Source: Lactuca virosa (taxonomy: Eukaryota; Streptophyta; Magnoliopsida; Asterales; Asteraceae). Taken from it: DNA of 64,000 nucleotides. The notes below the pieces were generated by a model. It did no database searches, had not been told where the DNA came from, and was given only the letters and a program-made list of their open reading frames with translations. The stretch is taken from contig CAKMRJ010005523.1 of NCBI GenBank assembly GCA_928212115.1, positions 109,777,332 through 109,841,331 on the forward strand. The letters run 5' to 3'. This document shows, one piece after another, positions 10,786 to 22,327 of the stretch. Both the position numbers and the translations under genes were made by a program. How positions within the stretch are numbered: position 1 is the first letter of the stretch; each line of letters starts with the position of its first letter.

Positions 10786-11310
10786 AACTTTCGCATACGA
10801 GCTCCGTTTTCGACGTTCTTTTTTTCCACGTGTAGGTAAAAACAAGATCTACAACTTTCATTTAGACTCCGTTGTCTAATTCTCGACCAATCCTAAATTT
10901 AACAGTACAAGGAGATTAGACTGTTAAATGACCGCAAAGAATTCGTAACTCCTTCATACGGACTCCGTTTTCGTCTGTCTTTTTACCGTTGAGTTCCTAT
11001 TAATGAGATATTCAACTCTCATTTAGGTCACGTAAGCCAAAAACCGCTCGAACTAAAATTCGAGTTTCGGGTCGTGCACTGCTAAGCCAAATCTTAGAAA
11101 ATTCATAACTTCCTCATACGAAGTCAGATTTGGGCGTTCTTTTTTTGTATGTTCTCGGTTTAACGTATACTACAACTTTTGTTTAGATCACCAAGGCTAA
11201 AAAGTCCTCTATCGTAAATTCACTATTTACGTCTCTCGGTGCCGTGCCGGTTTTGCCGTAAAACTTCGACGGGCCATAACTTCTTCATTATAACTCGGAT
11301 TTCGGCGTTC
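10786..11310. repeat. Four diverged repeat units in LTR H
   Basis: The motif ATTCATAACTT..CATACG..TCCG.TTTCG..GTTCTTTTT recurs at about 10787, 10941, 11101 and 11274, spacing about 154-173 bases. Units are well diverged, so the amplification is old. Confidence 0.65.
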
Positions 11311-11445
11311 TTTATATGTACGGAACCCTTGTAACATATAATACAACTTGGTTAAGATTAATCTTTCTAAATAATCTTCCATAAAAAACTCATTTTTGAT
11401 GCTTATCGTCTCTAAATTGACTAGCCCGGATCTACGGGTGTTACA

Positions 11446-11721
11446 ATAATCCTCGTAGACTCCTTACTCTTACTCTTAAACCCTCCCCAAATGTTGCTAA
11501 AGTCGATGCTCATTGGAGGCTTCCTCTTAGAATGTTTGTTTATTTCCTTTTCTCTGTAGTTGGTCACTTTTGTTATTTATGTTCCTTATATATCTATGTA
11601 ACTGGGTTTGGAGCTTGTTCTAGTATCCTTTATTTTGTTTTTTAAGTACTCTTTAGGTTGTTGGGAGTTCTTGTGGCCTATCGCTTATGTTTTTTCTTTC
11701 CATAAGTAGAGAGTTTTCAAC
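11446..11721. other. Unassigned non-coding sequence
   Basis: T-rich on the plus strand with no coding frame. It could be the tail of a degraded non-LTR element, but no diagnostic domain is left. Confidence 0.25.
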
Positions 11722-11724
11722 TTA

Positions 11725-13187
11725 GGCCTTGTTTGTTTGCCTCTTAATTGGAAAATTAAGAGGTAGTCTCTTAATTTTTAAGATCTAGACCGTTTGGTAG
11801 CTTCTGAATTTATACCTCTTAATTTGTTAGATGCATCTTAATTTTTCAGATTTAGGGATGTGTCTGAATTAAAGAAAAGAACGCGTGTTCCTTTTTTGCC
11901 CTGATACTTCATCTTTTCCTTCTTCTCTTTCTTTCACAAACGTCGACGCCTCCTTCTTACTGCATCTCTGATTACATCATGACAACCCTCTGATATCCCC
12001 TCCGCCACGAGCTGTCTCTTCCCGCCCCGCCATCGCGATCGATCGAGGCCTGTCAGAAATCCTCAAAGGCAAGCGACAATGCTTCTGTGATTTCGAAAAT
12101 TCTCGCAACACTGATCTCATCTCCGACTGCTCGATTACTGCCAGATGATTCAGTTTCTCCAACTCTCGTTTTATCTTCCTCACTTGGCTATGATAAGCAA
12201 GCAAATTCGACACACTTTCCTCTACCACCTCTGTATGATTTTTCATTCCCCCTCTTTTTTATTTGCATCTCTTATTCTAGAGTATATAATCCAATGTTCC
12301 ATTCAATCAATTTTGGAAATACACAGTCAATTTCTTAAGAAACGTAATGGCATTTTATTTGCATCTCATTGAAGCTCTTAAGCACACCAACTATTTGTGA
12401 AAAGTCATGTGAGGTTCTATCAATTTATGTTTTACAAAATGGTGTTTTAATCAAATCACAAAGTTGTGTTTGATGGGTATTAATGTTTAGATTGTATATT
12501 CTATAATCATACCCTTGGTTGCAATTTGATGGGTATTAATGTTTCTGAATTGAAGATAAAAAAAATATTGAATGACCTGCTGCAAAAACAAGAATAAAGG
12601 GCATAATGATCTTTTCCTTGTTATTATCAAGTGGGACTAGATTATTCTGATTGCATGAAGCATCGAGACTTTGGATGGCCGGAAGAAAGGAGTTGGTTGA
12701 TGGTTTAAAGGTTGGGTGCAAGAAAATTTTCAAGGGGTATTTTGGTCTTCTTTTGGGATTTTACATAAAAAGTTTTTTTTTTTTTTTTTTTTTAATGTGA
12801 TCCATATAAACATACATTTCAAGTTTGTTTTCATAGCCTATTATAAGCTTGTTTTTGTAAGGATGAAGAGATGAAATAGCAATGCACTTTTATATATTTG
12901 TTTATTATAGTATCGTACTTTCACTTCTTCCTATTAGAGCATAATATTTTGTATGGTGTTTATATTTTTTTATAGTTATTTAAAGAGTTTGGTTCGGTTA
13001 TTTTATAAATAGAAGCATTGAATTCAACAAAAAATAAGACAGAAGGGTAAAATTATCATTTTTTATAATTCAGCACAGCAATTCAGAGGTTCCAACCAAA
13101 GAGCATGTTAAAAATTCAGACCCTCTTAGAAATTTAAACCACTTAAAAATTCAGGTTTTAAAAATTCAAATCCTGCCAAACAGCCCA
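11725..13187. mobile_element. Probable non-autonomous DNA transposon (PIF/Harbinger-like or hAT-like)
   Basis: The left end reads GGCCTTGTTTGTTTGCC and the right end, reverse complemented, TGGGCTGTTTGGCAGG; both are followed inward by AATT-rich arms (CTTAATTTTT, AATTCAGG). TTA stands directly outside each end (11722-11724 and 13188-13190), the target duplication expected of PIF/Harbinger elements. No transposase is seen. The inside holds a CT-rich segment near 11900-12070 that resembles a 5' UTR or captured gene piece, and a poly(T) run at about 12772-12793. The ends match imperfectly, so the superfamily is uncertain. Confidence 0.45.
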
Positions 13188-13190
13188 TTA

Positions 13191-13696
13191 CTATTGTATT
13201 AATTTTTTTTTCTATTAATAAAATTTCAACTGTAGTATCACATTCTTTTATTAGAAAAAAACGTTAATATAAAAATCACCGAGGAGACATTTTTCATGTC
13301 TCCGCTTTAAACTAACATATGAGATGAAATTAAAGTTTTTATTGCCGTTTTTAATGTAAAAAACATTTATTTACAATCATTCTGACAAAATTAACTATAT
13401 TAAAGTGGCATTTTTGTAATTTTTTAACGTACCCTAGAAGCTTATTGATGATATTCATATACCATATCCATACATACACACTTTAATGCATATTCTTTTT
13501 GCAAGAACCATACATATGTCATTATCATTTTCTACACAACTAATATAAACAAAAACACAATCCAATTAGAAACTCAAGAATTACCTTCATTATAACAGCA
13601 CCTTTGGCTTTATCATACAAGTAATGAAGACATTTATTAAGTCAATTAGTTTTGACTTTTGACATACACACCACAAAGCATGCAACTAAACTTACA
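13191..13696. other. 3' flank of the DJ-1 gene
   Basis: AT-rich spacer without coding potential. On the minus strand it follows the DJ-1 stop codon and should contain its 3' UTR. Confidence 0.5.
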
Positions 13697-16528
13697 TTAC
13701 ACAACCAACATTGCCTTACCAATCTCCAAAGCTTTCTCATGACCCAATAATTTCTCCACAATCGCCAATGAAAATTCCAAAGATGTCCCTGGCCCTCTGC
13801 TCGTTACAACTTTACCATCAACCACCACTCTGCTTTCCACTTCACTTTTGTCCGTCAGTTTCTCACACATTGCCGGGAAAGCCGTTGCCTTCTTTCCCTA
13901 CTCCATTCAAGGGGGTATTTTAGTCTTTTCACAAAAATATAAAAATCCATTAAATAATACCTCGAGTAATCCATGGGGCTCAAGGACTAGAGCTGGGGAA
14001 GCACAAATTGCTCCATAGTATCTGTCCAACTCCCTCTGCTTCTTTAGCAAATTTACAAGTGTTTCACTTTTTGCAAATGCTTGGGCCCCACCAAGTCCAC
14101 CCTAAAGTAAGTCCAACATGTTATAAAAAAAAAAAAAAAAAAAAAACTTACTTTAGGATTTATGAAGTAATTAAAAAATAAAAACTTACTGGTAACACAA
14201 TGAGGTCATATGAAAGCTTAGCAGCTTCATCAAGAAGCATGTCTGCAACAAGCTTTACTTTACGTGAAGCCACAATTTCAAGATCATCACCAACTGATGC
14301 CACTATAACTTCCGCTTTTGCTCTTCGAAGAACATCAATGATCATAACAGCTTCCATCTCCTCTGACCCATCCGCAATTGGTACCAAAATCTAAAACCAG
14401 ATAGATACATAATAAACCCTAAATTAACAAACCCTAATTCAAATTATTAGTTTATTACAGAATGAAATCTCACCTTAGGTGTAGAGGCACATGTCCATTG
14501 TAGCTTATTCAATTCAGTCACAATGAATTGATCAGTTTGCTTTGGATTCATAAACTGAAAAAATAATATAATAATGTTTTGATGTGACTATCAAACTGAA
14601 CCATTTAGTGCTGAATGATTTCAATCTCTTAAGGTTTAGGGTTTAGGGTTTAGAAACAAACCAGTGGTCCAGAAACTTCATTGGCTTTCTCTTTTCCAAA
14701 AAGTTGTTCTACAAGTGTTACAGAGTATTCCATGGTGGTTCCTGGACCTCTGCTAGTGATGGCTTTTCCATCTTGTTGGACTCGTGAATCGACTGTGGTT
14801 GCAGATGATGATAGTTGCTCCATGAAAGCTGGATAACAAGTTGCCTAAAAAAAAAAAAAAAAAGTTTCTTTTTTTACTTAATGAGTGTTTCTTTATGGAG
14901 AGAAAATTTAATGGGAAAAAAGGGAAGAGGGTAGGGTTGGAGTGAATTTACTTTTAAGCCCTTGAGTAGGCCCCATGAACCAAGAGCAACAGCAGGAGAT
15001 GCACATATTGCAGCATAGAGTCGACCTTCTGAAGCTTGTTTTTTCACAATGTTCTCCAGTGTGTTGTTGTCTTTTAGAGTGGATGCACCTGGCATTCCTC
15101 CCTGTAGGAAAAAATTAAGAAATGATTATAGAGTTGTTAAGGATTTATGATGATTGATTTTAAAAAGAAAGTGATTTTAAGAAAACATAACAGGGAATTT
15201 TGGTTGATACAAGATTACTGCAAACGATGAAGTAGAAGTTATGCAAAATAGAAACTAAAGAAGAGAAGCATGTTATTGCATTATTGGTTAATAATAACTG
15301 AGTCATCCAAACATATGATTATAGTGTATTCAGAACAGCAATGGCAAAAAAAAGCTTAAACTGCAACTTCAGATTCTTATGATTGTTGTTGCGTTCACCA
15401 AATCAAATTTTCTTTCAGTTCCATTATAAACCTTCTCAAACTAACTCGTGTAAGGTTTGTTGTTGGGAAATCCATAAAGAATTATCCTAAGAATGGAACA
15501 AATCCAACTTAACAAATCCACAGCAAATTGCAAATGATATGGTTGTTTGTCAAGGTACAACATGCAAGATACTAAACCTTTAACTATAAGCACATTTAAT
15601 TGCTGAATTGTGGTAAAGTATCAAGTACACATAAAACTAACATGAAATTTATACAGAAGGTGTAGATGGATAACATCATAAACTCATAAATCAAGTACCC
15701 ACAAGAACACTCGGTCAAAATGAGAAAAGCAGGGTGAAGTTGTACAAGGATAGAATCATATCCAGAAGGTGCCATTGGAAATCCATTGAGTGATTAAACC
15801 TTAATACTAAAAGTACAATAGTACTTTGAAATTTTGTCCAGATTAGTTACTCTTGCAAGGTGTGATCTTATTTTGCAATTTGGCAGTTTGCTTGGAACAA
15901 GTAATGTCTACAAAGTCGATTCCTCCTTTCCTTTTTCACGAACAGAAAAGAGAAAACGGAAATTGGCTAATTCCATTTAAGATCTTAACAGTTAACAGCC
16001 ATGTTGAATTTAGTACACATCGGTAGTGTTTATCTTGTAACAGATTTTGCATTTCAAGGCAAGTGAAACAGGTAGGAGAGGGAAAAAGAGCATACAGGCA
16101 GGGAAATAAGATCGAATACGGTGTCAACACAGTCAGAAATCAGAGCATCAGCGACGATTTTAACACCGTGGCAAGCATCGACGCGTAGCTGCTTTTCAAC
16201 GGAAGCGACGGTAACGTCGGCGCCAGCTCTACGGAGCACATCGATGGTAATCACAGCCTCCATCGGCTCCGTTCCGTTAGCAATTGGAACAAGCACCTGT
16301 AATTAAAATCAAAATCAAAATCAGCTGAATTCAATTACAAATCCCTAAACAAGTAGCCGATTTACGATTGATATACGAATACTGTACCTTTCGCGAGGCG
16401 GACGCCATTACTGAAAATGAAAATCGGTTGTAGCGGCGTGAGGTGGTGGAGGAAAGGGTGGGGAACGACGGAAGACGGCGAGTGAGAGTTGTGAAAGGAG
16501 AGAGAGGAGTGAGGTGGCGTAGTGCCAT
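13697..16528 (-). CDS. DJ1B: Plastid-type DJ-1/PfpI family protein with two tandem DJ-1 domains, 8 exons
   Basis: Plant DJ-1 homologues are redox-stress proteins (glyoxalase, chaperone or deglycase roles proposed); the B form in Arabidopsis is plastidic and needed for chloroplast development. Exons (minus): 16528-16388, 16296-16096, 15101-14952, 14844-14662, 14554-14474, 14390-14190, 14101-13961, 13897-13697. All introns are GT/AG and all junctions fall between codons, giving 432 residues, close to the Arabidopsis protein. Residues 1-40 are rich in Ser, Thr and Arg without acids, a transit-peptide pattern. Domain 1 starts VLVPIANGTEPMEAV and has the nucleophile elbow AAICASPA; domain 2 starts ILVPIADGSEEMEAV and has GAICASPA, so both catalytic Cys and the partner Glu are kept. 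A second in-frame Met at residue 41 (MASASRK) would give a 392-residue cytosolic form. No disruption seen. Confidence 0.93.
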
Positions 16529-17060
16529 TTTTATTGGCCGCTTGGGTATCTCTAGAGTCTACAGTCACCGCCTCAGCCCACAACTTGGAGTTCGGGGTTC
16601 AGGTTAGTCGACCGGGTTCAGTTGTGGTTCCGGTTTGAAGCTCCAACGGTGGAAACGGCTGGGGGATACTCTTTGCAAAATTCGAACAAAGTTAAATTTT
16701 ATGAAATAAATTGAAGAAACAAATATCTACGTAAATTTTGTATGTATCCTTTTTCATAGATAAAATTGTAAATTGTCCAGAAAATTTTGGACTAACAGTT
16801 CAAAACTTTGATTTTTGTTGAGAGATTGGTCTAATTTATTTTGACTTTTTAAAATAACAAAATTTGTCTTTTGTATTTTTTTATTTTATTTATTAATTTG
16901 TAGTTTCCTTAATAAAAGTTAAATAAAAAAGGAAATATATATATATAGATATATATAGATATATAGATATATATATCCTATAATATAGTATATATCTATC
17001 TATATATCATGTATCTCTCTCTCTCTCTAGAATACTTAACGCCACTGTCGAAAAATATGA
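16529..17060. promoter_or_regulatory. 5' flank of the DJ-1 gene, with imperfect (TA)n/(CT)n microsatellite
   Basis: This is the upstream side of the minus-strand DJ-1 gene and should hold its promoter; no certain TATA box stands out. An imperfect TATATAGATA array lies at about 16937-17008, followed by (CT)n near 17014-17030. The segment at 16756-16830 (TTTTGGACTAACAGTTCAAAAC..) resembles sequence near 24200-24260 in the other orientation. Confidence 0.4.
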
Positions 17061-17068
17061 ACACCACC

Positions 17069-18500
17069 CAAGGTTCTAAAAGGCGTGAGGCCAGTGGCGG
17101 AGCTTGAACAATTAATTTGGGGGCCGAAACTATTATAAACTAAAATTAACGTTCTTACACAAAAAAACCAAATTGTTTTCAACAAATAAACGCCAAAAAC
17201 ACCTAGAAAAAGAATTACAATTCAGTCCGGCGTTTACTCTCTTCACTTTCATTATGAGTTTCTTCATCATTAACCTTTCATTTGTAAAAATAATCTAAGG
17301 TTTTCATTTTTACCATGATTGTGTCTATAAAAAAATAAAGGAACAATTGATTCAACAATGTGTAAAAACAATAACAAATAACAAAAATCTGCAATTACAT
17401 AATAACTCATTTTACAGTATCTAAAAACTGAAAATTGAAATCAAAAGTGAAAACAATACCTAATCTAAAATCTGTAACAAATTACAATTTACAAACTAAC
17501 AATTAACATTGAATTGATTCCCAAATCACAAAAAGTCAACAAGTGAACAAATACAGGGCATATTCGGCAGTCCTAATTCCTTACATACACTCCTAATTTC
17601 TAATCCTAATTCCCAAATCAGAAATCGCAACAGGAGAACTGGAGAAGAAAGAAGTCAAGAACGACCCTTACATACACTCTTAATTCCTAATCCCGGATTC
17701 CCAAATCAGAAATCACAAGATGAGAACTGGAGAAGAAAGAACGAATACCTGATTTCCGGTGAGTGTTGGCTGCTGTGGTGGATCAGTGAATGGCAATTGG
17801 TGAGACCGGAGAGTCGGAGACAGCGAGTCGCGATACAGCAAGCATCCAGACTCCAGTGAGGCGCGAGCGACGATGGTCGATGGGGACGGTCGGACCTCAG
17901 ACGAAACTCAGGAACTGGGTCGATTTCACTTCTTGTCGCTTCAATTTTTTGTTTGGAAATTGGACTATGGAGAAATCGGGCGGGGCCACAGCCCAATTGT
18001 GAAATTAACAGGCCTAATATAAAAATTTTGGAGTAATTTTTGCTTGTTCTAACCCAAATATCGGGGAGGGGGGCACAACCCCTCCTAGCCCTACTAATAC
18101 TCCGCCCCTGCGTGAGGCGTGGCGTGGCGGCAAGGCCAAGCCACAAGCTTAACGAGTCATGACGTCTTTCAAGGTGTGATGTAAGGCGGCGATTTTGTAT
18201 TAATTTATAATTATATTACCACATAAATATATATTTATATCAATGATAACTAATTTTTAGAAGTGTTATATCAACAATTAATAACAAAAAGTTAACAAAA
18301 AACACAATATTTATATGTCCGATTAGAAAAGACATAAAAAAGAGCAAAAAAATGTGTCTAAAACTAAAAAACATGTGTCATAACGCGTCAGGGCACACCA
18401 TATCACGTCTTGTCACGCATCACGCCTAACAACAACGTTATGAGGTTTTTTGTAAAGGCGAAGTCGCACCTCACGCCATGGCGCGCCTTTTAGAACACTG
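17069..18500. mobile_element. hAT-like MITE, split by a second hAT-like insertion
   Basis: Ends are CAAGGTTCTAAAAGGCG (left) and, reverse complemented, CAGTGTTCTAAAAGGCG (right). The 8 bases ACACCACC flank both ends (17061-17068 and 18501-18508), the target length of hAT elements; since the right flank is an ACC repeat, the match could partly be chance. Without the inner insertion the element is about 400 bases long, MITE-sized, with GC-rich GGCGTGAGGCGTGGCG arms. No coding capacity. Confidence 0.6.
17092..18110. mobile_element. Non-autonomous hAT-like element nested in the MITE
   Basis: Terminal inverted repeats CAGTGGCGGAG (left) and CAGGGGCGGAG (right, reverse complemented) match at 10 of 11 bases. 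The 8-bp target duplication CGTGAGGC is exact at 17084-17091 and 18111-18118. Length 1019 bases; no transposase. A frame on the minus strand near 17706-18146 is open but has no recognisable domain and spans the terminus, so I do not call a gene. Confidence 0.8.
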
Positions 18501-18508
18501 ACACCACC

Positions 18509-18990
18509 ACCACCACCGAAAACCCTCCGATCTGAAAACCCTCATTTTTCCGGCGAATAAGAAACCCTTGTTTTTTGGTGAACAAGAAACCCTCGTTTTT
18601 TCGGCGAACAAGAAACCTTCAAATCTACGTGAAGCCACCACCGATTTCCGGCAACTTGATTTCCGGCGATGCTGCAAACCCTAGCAAATCGAAACCACTA
18701 CCACTCTAATCTGCAACTCGACGAAGACGATGGTTGAGGGTGAAAATGATGTAATTTGACAAACATGGCGACGATCCTAGTGACGTACCCGGCGATCCTA
18801 GGGTTTCTGCGACATAAATCTGAGAAAGGGAGCGACCGGCTGAAACCACCATGAAACCATCACCACCGTCTGTGAACGTCGACCTTAGGGTTTTCAAGAT
18901 CTACGACTGGCAGTGGTGTTGACACATAAATAAAAGCTAGGATTTGCTAGAAATCGATACGGAGTAGGACGAACTGGAAAAGGGGGTGAA
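18509..18990. other. Unassigned; short tandem repeat with CCGGCGA motifs
   Basis: Around 18530-18620 the unit TTTTTCGGCGAACAAGAAACCCTCG occurs about three times with changes. The rest is rich in ACCACC/CCGGCGA triplets, as in decayed plant gene 5' regions, but no gene is identifiable. Confidence 0.3.
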
Positions 18991-19223
18991 GACTCTGTCA
19001 CAACTAGCATTTTAGCTAGGAAATTTTGTTTTCATGTAAACATCAACTCTTGTAGGTCTTGTAATCTAATTTAAATATCATACTCCATGCTCAATCAAAA
19101 ACATTAATTCGAATCAAAAATCCTGAGTGAAGTCCAAAACCTAACTTAATACATCTTACATACTCAGCTATGGGTTAAAACCCTAATATCCCGGTTTAAA
19201 CTCATAATGGACTAGGATCCCCT

Positions 19224-19497
19224 TGTTGGGCCTAATGGGCCCGCAAACTCTCAATGTGGTTAATATGAGGTTAAGGAACCCTATTTGGGCCTTAAATAGA
19301 TCCATATTCATTAAATAAGAGCCAAATGGGCCTTATTGGGCCTAAAATGTCTCACTTTGTCATCATGGGCCTTAATGGGCCCTGAACAACATACTTGAAC
19401 ATTAATGGGCCGAAAACACATTTTTGTTCACCCTTTTGGGCCGTAAACCCACAAAAAGGCCCAATGGGCCGAAACTTCCACGTTAGATCCTATAAAT
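19224..19497 (+). promoter_or_regulatory. TGGGCC (site II-like) array and TATA box of LTR F
   Basis: About eleven copies of TGGGCC or its complement lie between 19224 and 19470, several as pairs (GGCCTAATGGGCC, GGCCTTATTGGGCC), directly upstream of TATAAAT at 19491. TGGGCC/T is the plant site II motif bound by TCP factors in promoters of genes active in dividing cells. The array probably drives the LTR promoter; binding is inferred. Confidence 0.55.
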
Positions 19498-19560
19498 TTC
19501 GATATTATGCAATAATGGCCCAAACAATCCTTTTCTTTTTCCTTCCATCCTTATTTTCGG

Positions 19561-19561
<1 letters not shown>

Positions 19562-19620
<59 letters not shown>

Positions 19621-19628
19621 TATATATT
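19562..19628. repeat. (TA)n microsatellite in LTR F
   Basis: About 33 TA units, broken once by AATA near 19613. Located about 70 bases after the TATA box, so within the putative transcript. Confidence 0.95.
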
Positions 19629-21229
19629 AAAAAAAGAAAATGTTATGGGATTAATTTGAGGATGACACCTCATTATTATTTATAGGTAATCCATGCATTA
19701 TGTCCAACATATATCTATACCATCTCATACTTCCATGCAAATTACCTCACATAATCCTAGGATTAAACACTCTAAACCATCATGCAATAACCAAGTTAGA
19801 TCTTCTCTCATTCTCTTCTTATTTCTCGGCCAAGAAGCACACTCTTCATTCATCCATTTTTCAATCACAAATCAACCTCTCATACCTCTCAAGAACACAA
19901 AGAAAAACCTTTCTCTTTTGCTTCTAAAAATTGTGACTTGTGTGTGCTTCAAGAAGATCACTCCAAGCTTCATATTAGGTAAGATCATGTAAAATCAAGT
20001 TGGTTTATTTCATACCATACTAGATCTTCCCTCAAAACATCACCAATCTCGTGATTTTGCTCCGATAATCACCTTATTTTTCGAAGATCTTCTCAAGGGA
20101 GCTTGCTAGACCAAAAACATCTTCTTCGCTTCTTCAAAAACCGAATCCATCTCCCAAGGTGAGTTCATACCCCCTATTTTCAGTTTTTACTATGTTTTGG
20201 GGGAGAATACAAGTTGTTTTGTGTAGATCTATGTGTATATGCATAATTATGTGTTTTTTTCATGTTATATGTTATGTTATGTGTTAAACTTTTGGATCTG
20301 TACTTGAACATGAAGTTTATCACTTAGATCTTCATAAAAACCATGAGAAAAGTATGTTTTGTATTATATATTACATGTAAACTTGTAGATCTGAGATTTT
20401 ACACTCAAAATAGCAAAAAAAAAAAAAGTGTTGTGTTCAAACATATATAACCTAAACTCAAAAATCAGCTTTTAACAGAAACGTTTTGGACTAATTACGG
20501 GATGTTTGACCACCTTAATTATAATATTTTTCAAAAATATTTTACATGCAAAAATTTCAGGTTTATACCTTTAAAATGACTATTCTCACGCATTCATACG
20601 ATTTTTCTACATTTTTTGGCGATTTTTACAAAATTGTCTATCATTTCAGGAATGATTTCGGACCAGTATGTGAAGATGAACATTTTCACACTAGTTTGAG
20701 GCCATTAAAAATCTTAATAAAAATTATGAATAAAGTAGACTCATTTTCTAAACTCTCAGAGTTTACAGATCCAAATTTCGACTTACGATGATTTTTCTAT
20801 AATTTTTCTAAAAACAGAGACAGAAAGGTCAAAATAAAGAAATTATTTTTATCATGCTAAAAGCTCTAAAACTAGTCTTAAATGCAAGTTTTGTTCTTAA
20901 AAGGGGCCTAAACTGTTATTTTTACCAAAAATTGGCCTTAATTGTAAATTTTCGGCTTAATGGGCCAAGAATGTCATTCTTACAAAAAGTGGGCCTTTTA
21001 TATCATTTTGGTAAATAATTGAGCTAAAACTAGCAATATAATAACAAACGGGCTAATTAGGTCATTCTCATGTTTATTGAGCATTAGTGACCCATTTATA
21101 TGCTTGATAGGTCTTGAATACTCTTTATATGTTTATTGGGCCTTATTGACCCACTAACATGCTCGACGGACCTTGAAATGATTTATGTTATATAATCTCA
21201 TTCCTTTCGAGCCTTGAAATGATTTATGT

Positions 21230-21385
21230 TTAGTGGGGCTTTAGTGTCCTTTTATATGCTTAGTGGGCCTCAGTGTCCTTTTGCATGTTTAGTGGGCCTT
21301 AGTGTCCTTTTGCATTTTTAGTGGGCCTTAGTATCCTTTTACATGTTTAGTGGGTCTTAGCTGTCCTTTTACATGATTCATTGGG
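21230..21385 (+). repeat. Minisatellite, 29-31 base unit, in LTR F
   Basis: Five to six copies of TAGTGGGCCTTAGTGTCCTT plus a variable TTGCATGTT or TTATATGC tail, starting near 21230, 21261, 21290, 21320 and 21348. More diverged relatives (GGCCTTATTGACCC) continue upstream from about 21060. Confidence 0.75.
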
Positions 21386-22327
21386 CCTGGAGTGTGCTTT
21401 ATATGTTTCTCTTCGCATAAATTTCGATTAAGGATCTAGTGAGACGTGTCGGTTGACACCTATTGAGTGTACGATCGTAGCCTGTAGTTATAACCAGAGT
21501 CTCTTGGAGGGAGAGCGAGGATTTGTGTATAGATCTATATGGGGATGACACCCCACACCTGAGTTGTTCGCTACAGTTAGACTAAACCAGTCTAGGGTGA
21601 CAAAAACCTTATTCTATTCTGTCGGCGTCCAACAACGCCATGACAGACGAAATTGTCATTATCTAGTATGGTTATAGCGACTCACTTAGAGGAATTAACA
21701 TTATAAATTTACGGGTGACCATTCTCTTTTCTAATTGGATTACTCGGGAACATACCTGCGCCGGTACTCAACCTCGGGGGTTGGTATACCAGCATTCTCT
21801 TTTTCAGACAATATAGGGTTGTCTGGGGGCATTCTCTTTACATTCTCTTTACATTCTCTTTACATTCTATTTTCATTCTCTTCATTCTCTTTGCTGCATT
21901 CTAGTAAACATTAACACACATGCATTAATATAAGATCGGACACAAACATCTAAATTGTTTTCAGAAAATACAGGATTTTCTGGTGGTTACAAAATTTTAC
22001 AAATCTTTTTCTCAAACATGCTTATGAACTCACCAACATCTTTATGTTGACCTTTTTAAATTAACTTGTATTCTCAGGAAACCGTTGAGCAGGTTGGGCA
22101 GAACGAATTCATGGATATTTTGTTATATTTTGTTTCATCATACTTTAACTATTTTGGCATGTAATATTCAATTACAATACTCAATGTAAACTATGAATGT
22201 TGTTATATTACATGTGTGATGATGATGATGATGTATGTTTCAATTATATACTCTGTGATGATACTACAAGAATGAAGTCACGCACGAGCTCCTGGACATT
22301 TCCGCCGTCTGGTTCGGGGGTGTGACA

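Larger units (their letters stand above)
9473..11445 (-). repeat. LTR remnant of a third gypsy family (H), minus strand
   Basis: On the minus strand it begins TGTAACACCCGTAGATCC at 11445, a typical plant gypsy LTR start, with a TATA-like TATAAATAG near 10662-10671. The far end is not clear because element E2 abuts it at 9472. No coding sequence is present; the longer frames are low-complexity or repeat translations. Confidence 0.6.
18996..22327 (+). mobile_element. Solo LTR F of a gypsy-type element (3.33 kb)
   Basis: Starts TGTCACAACTAGC and ends GGGGGTGTGACA, so the outermost seven bases form an inverted repeat. The 5-bp target duplication GACTC is exact at 18991-18995 and 22328-22332, and no internal region is present: a solo LTR left by LTR-LTR recombination. 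It carries a promoter-like stretch, a (TA)n run, a splice-donor-like AAGGTGAGTTCATACCCC segment shared with LTR D, and a minisatellite. All open frames inside are chance. Confidence 0.85.

Noticed and set aside
11977..12246. An 89-residue frame with coiled-coil look (VRKIKRELEKLNHLAVIEQ) on the minus strand
   Set aside because: It lies inside the probable TIR element with no splice or promoter support; could be a captured gene piece but I cannot identify it.
14630..14655. TTTAGGG repeats, telomere-like
   Set aside because: Only about three units inside a DJ-1 intron; too short for an interstitial telomere and without regulatory position.
17706..18146. A 146-residue frame on the minus strand
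   Set aside because: It runs over the terminus of the nested hAT-like element, its target duplication and the outer MITE arm; no domain.
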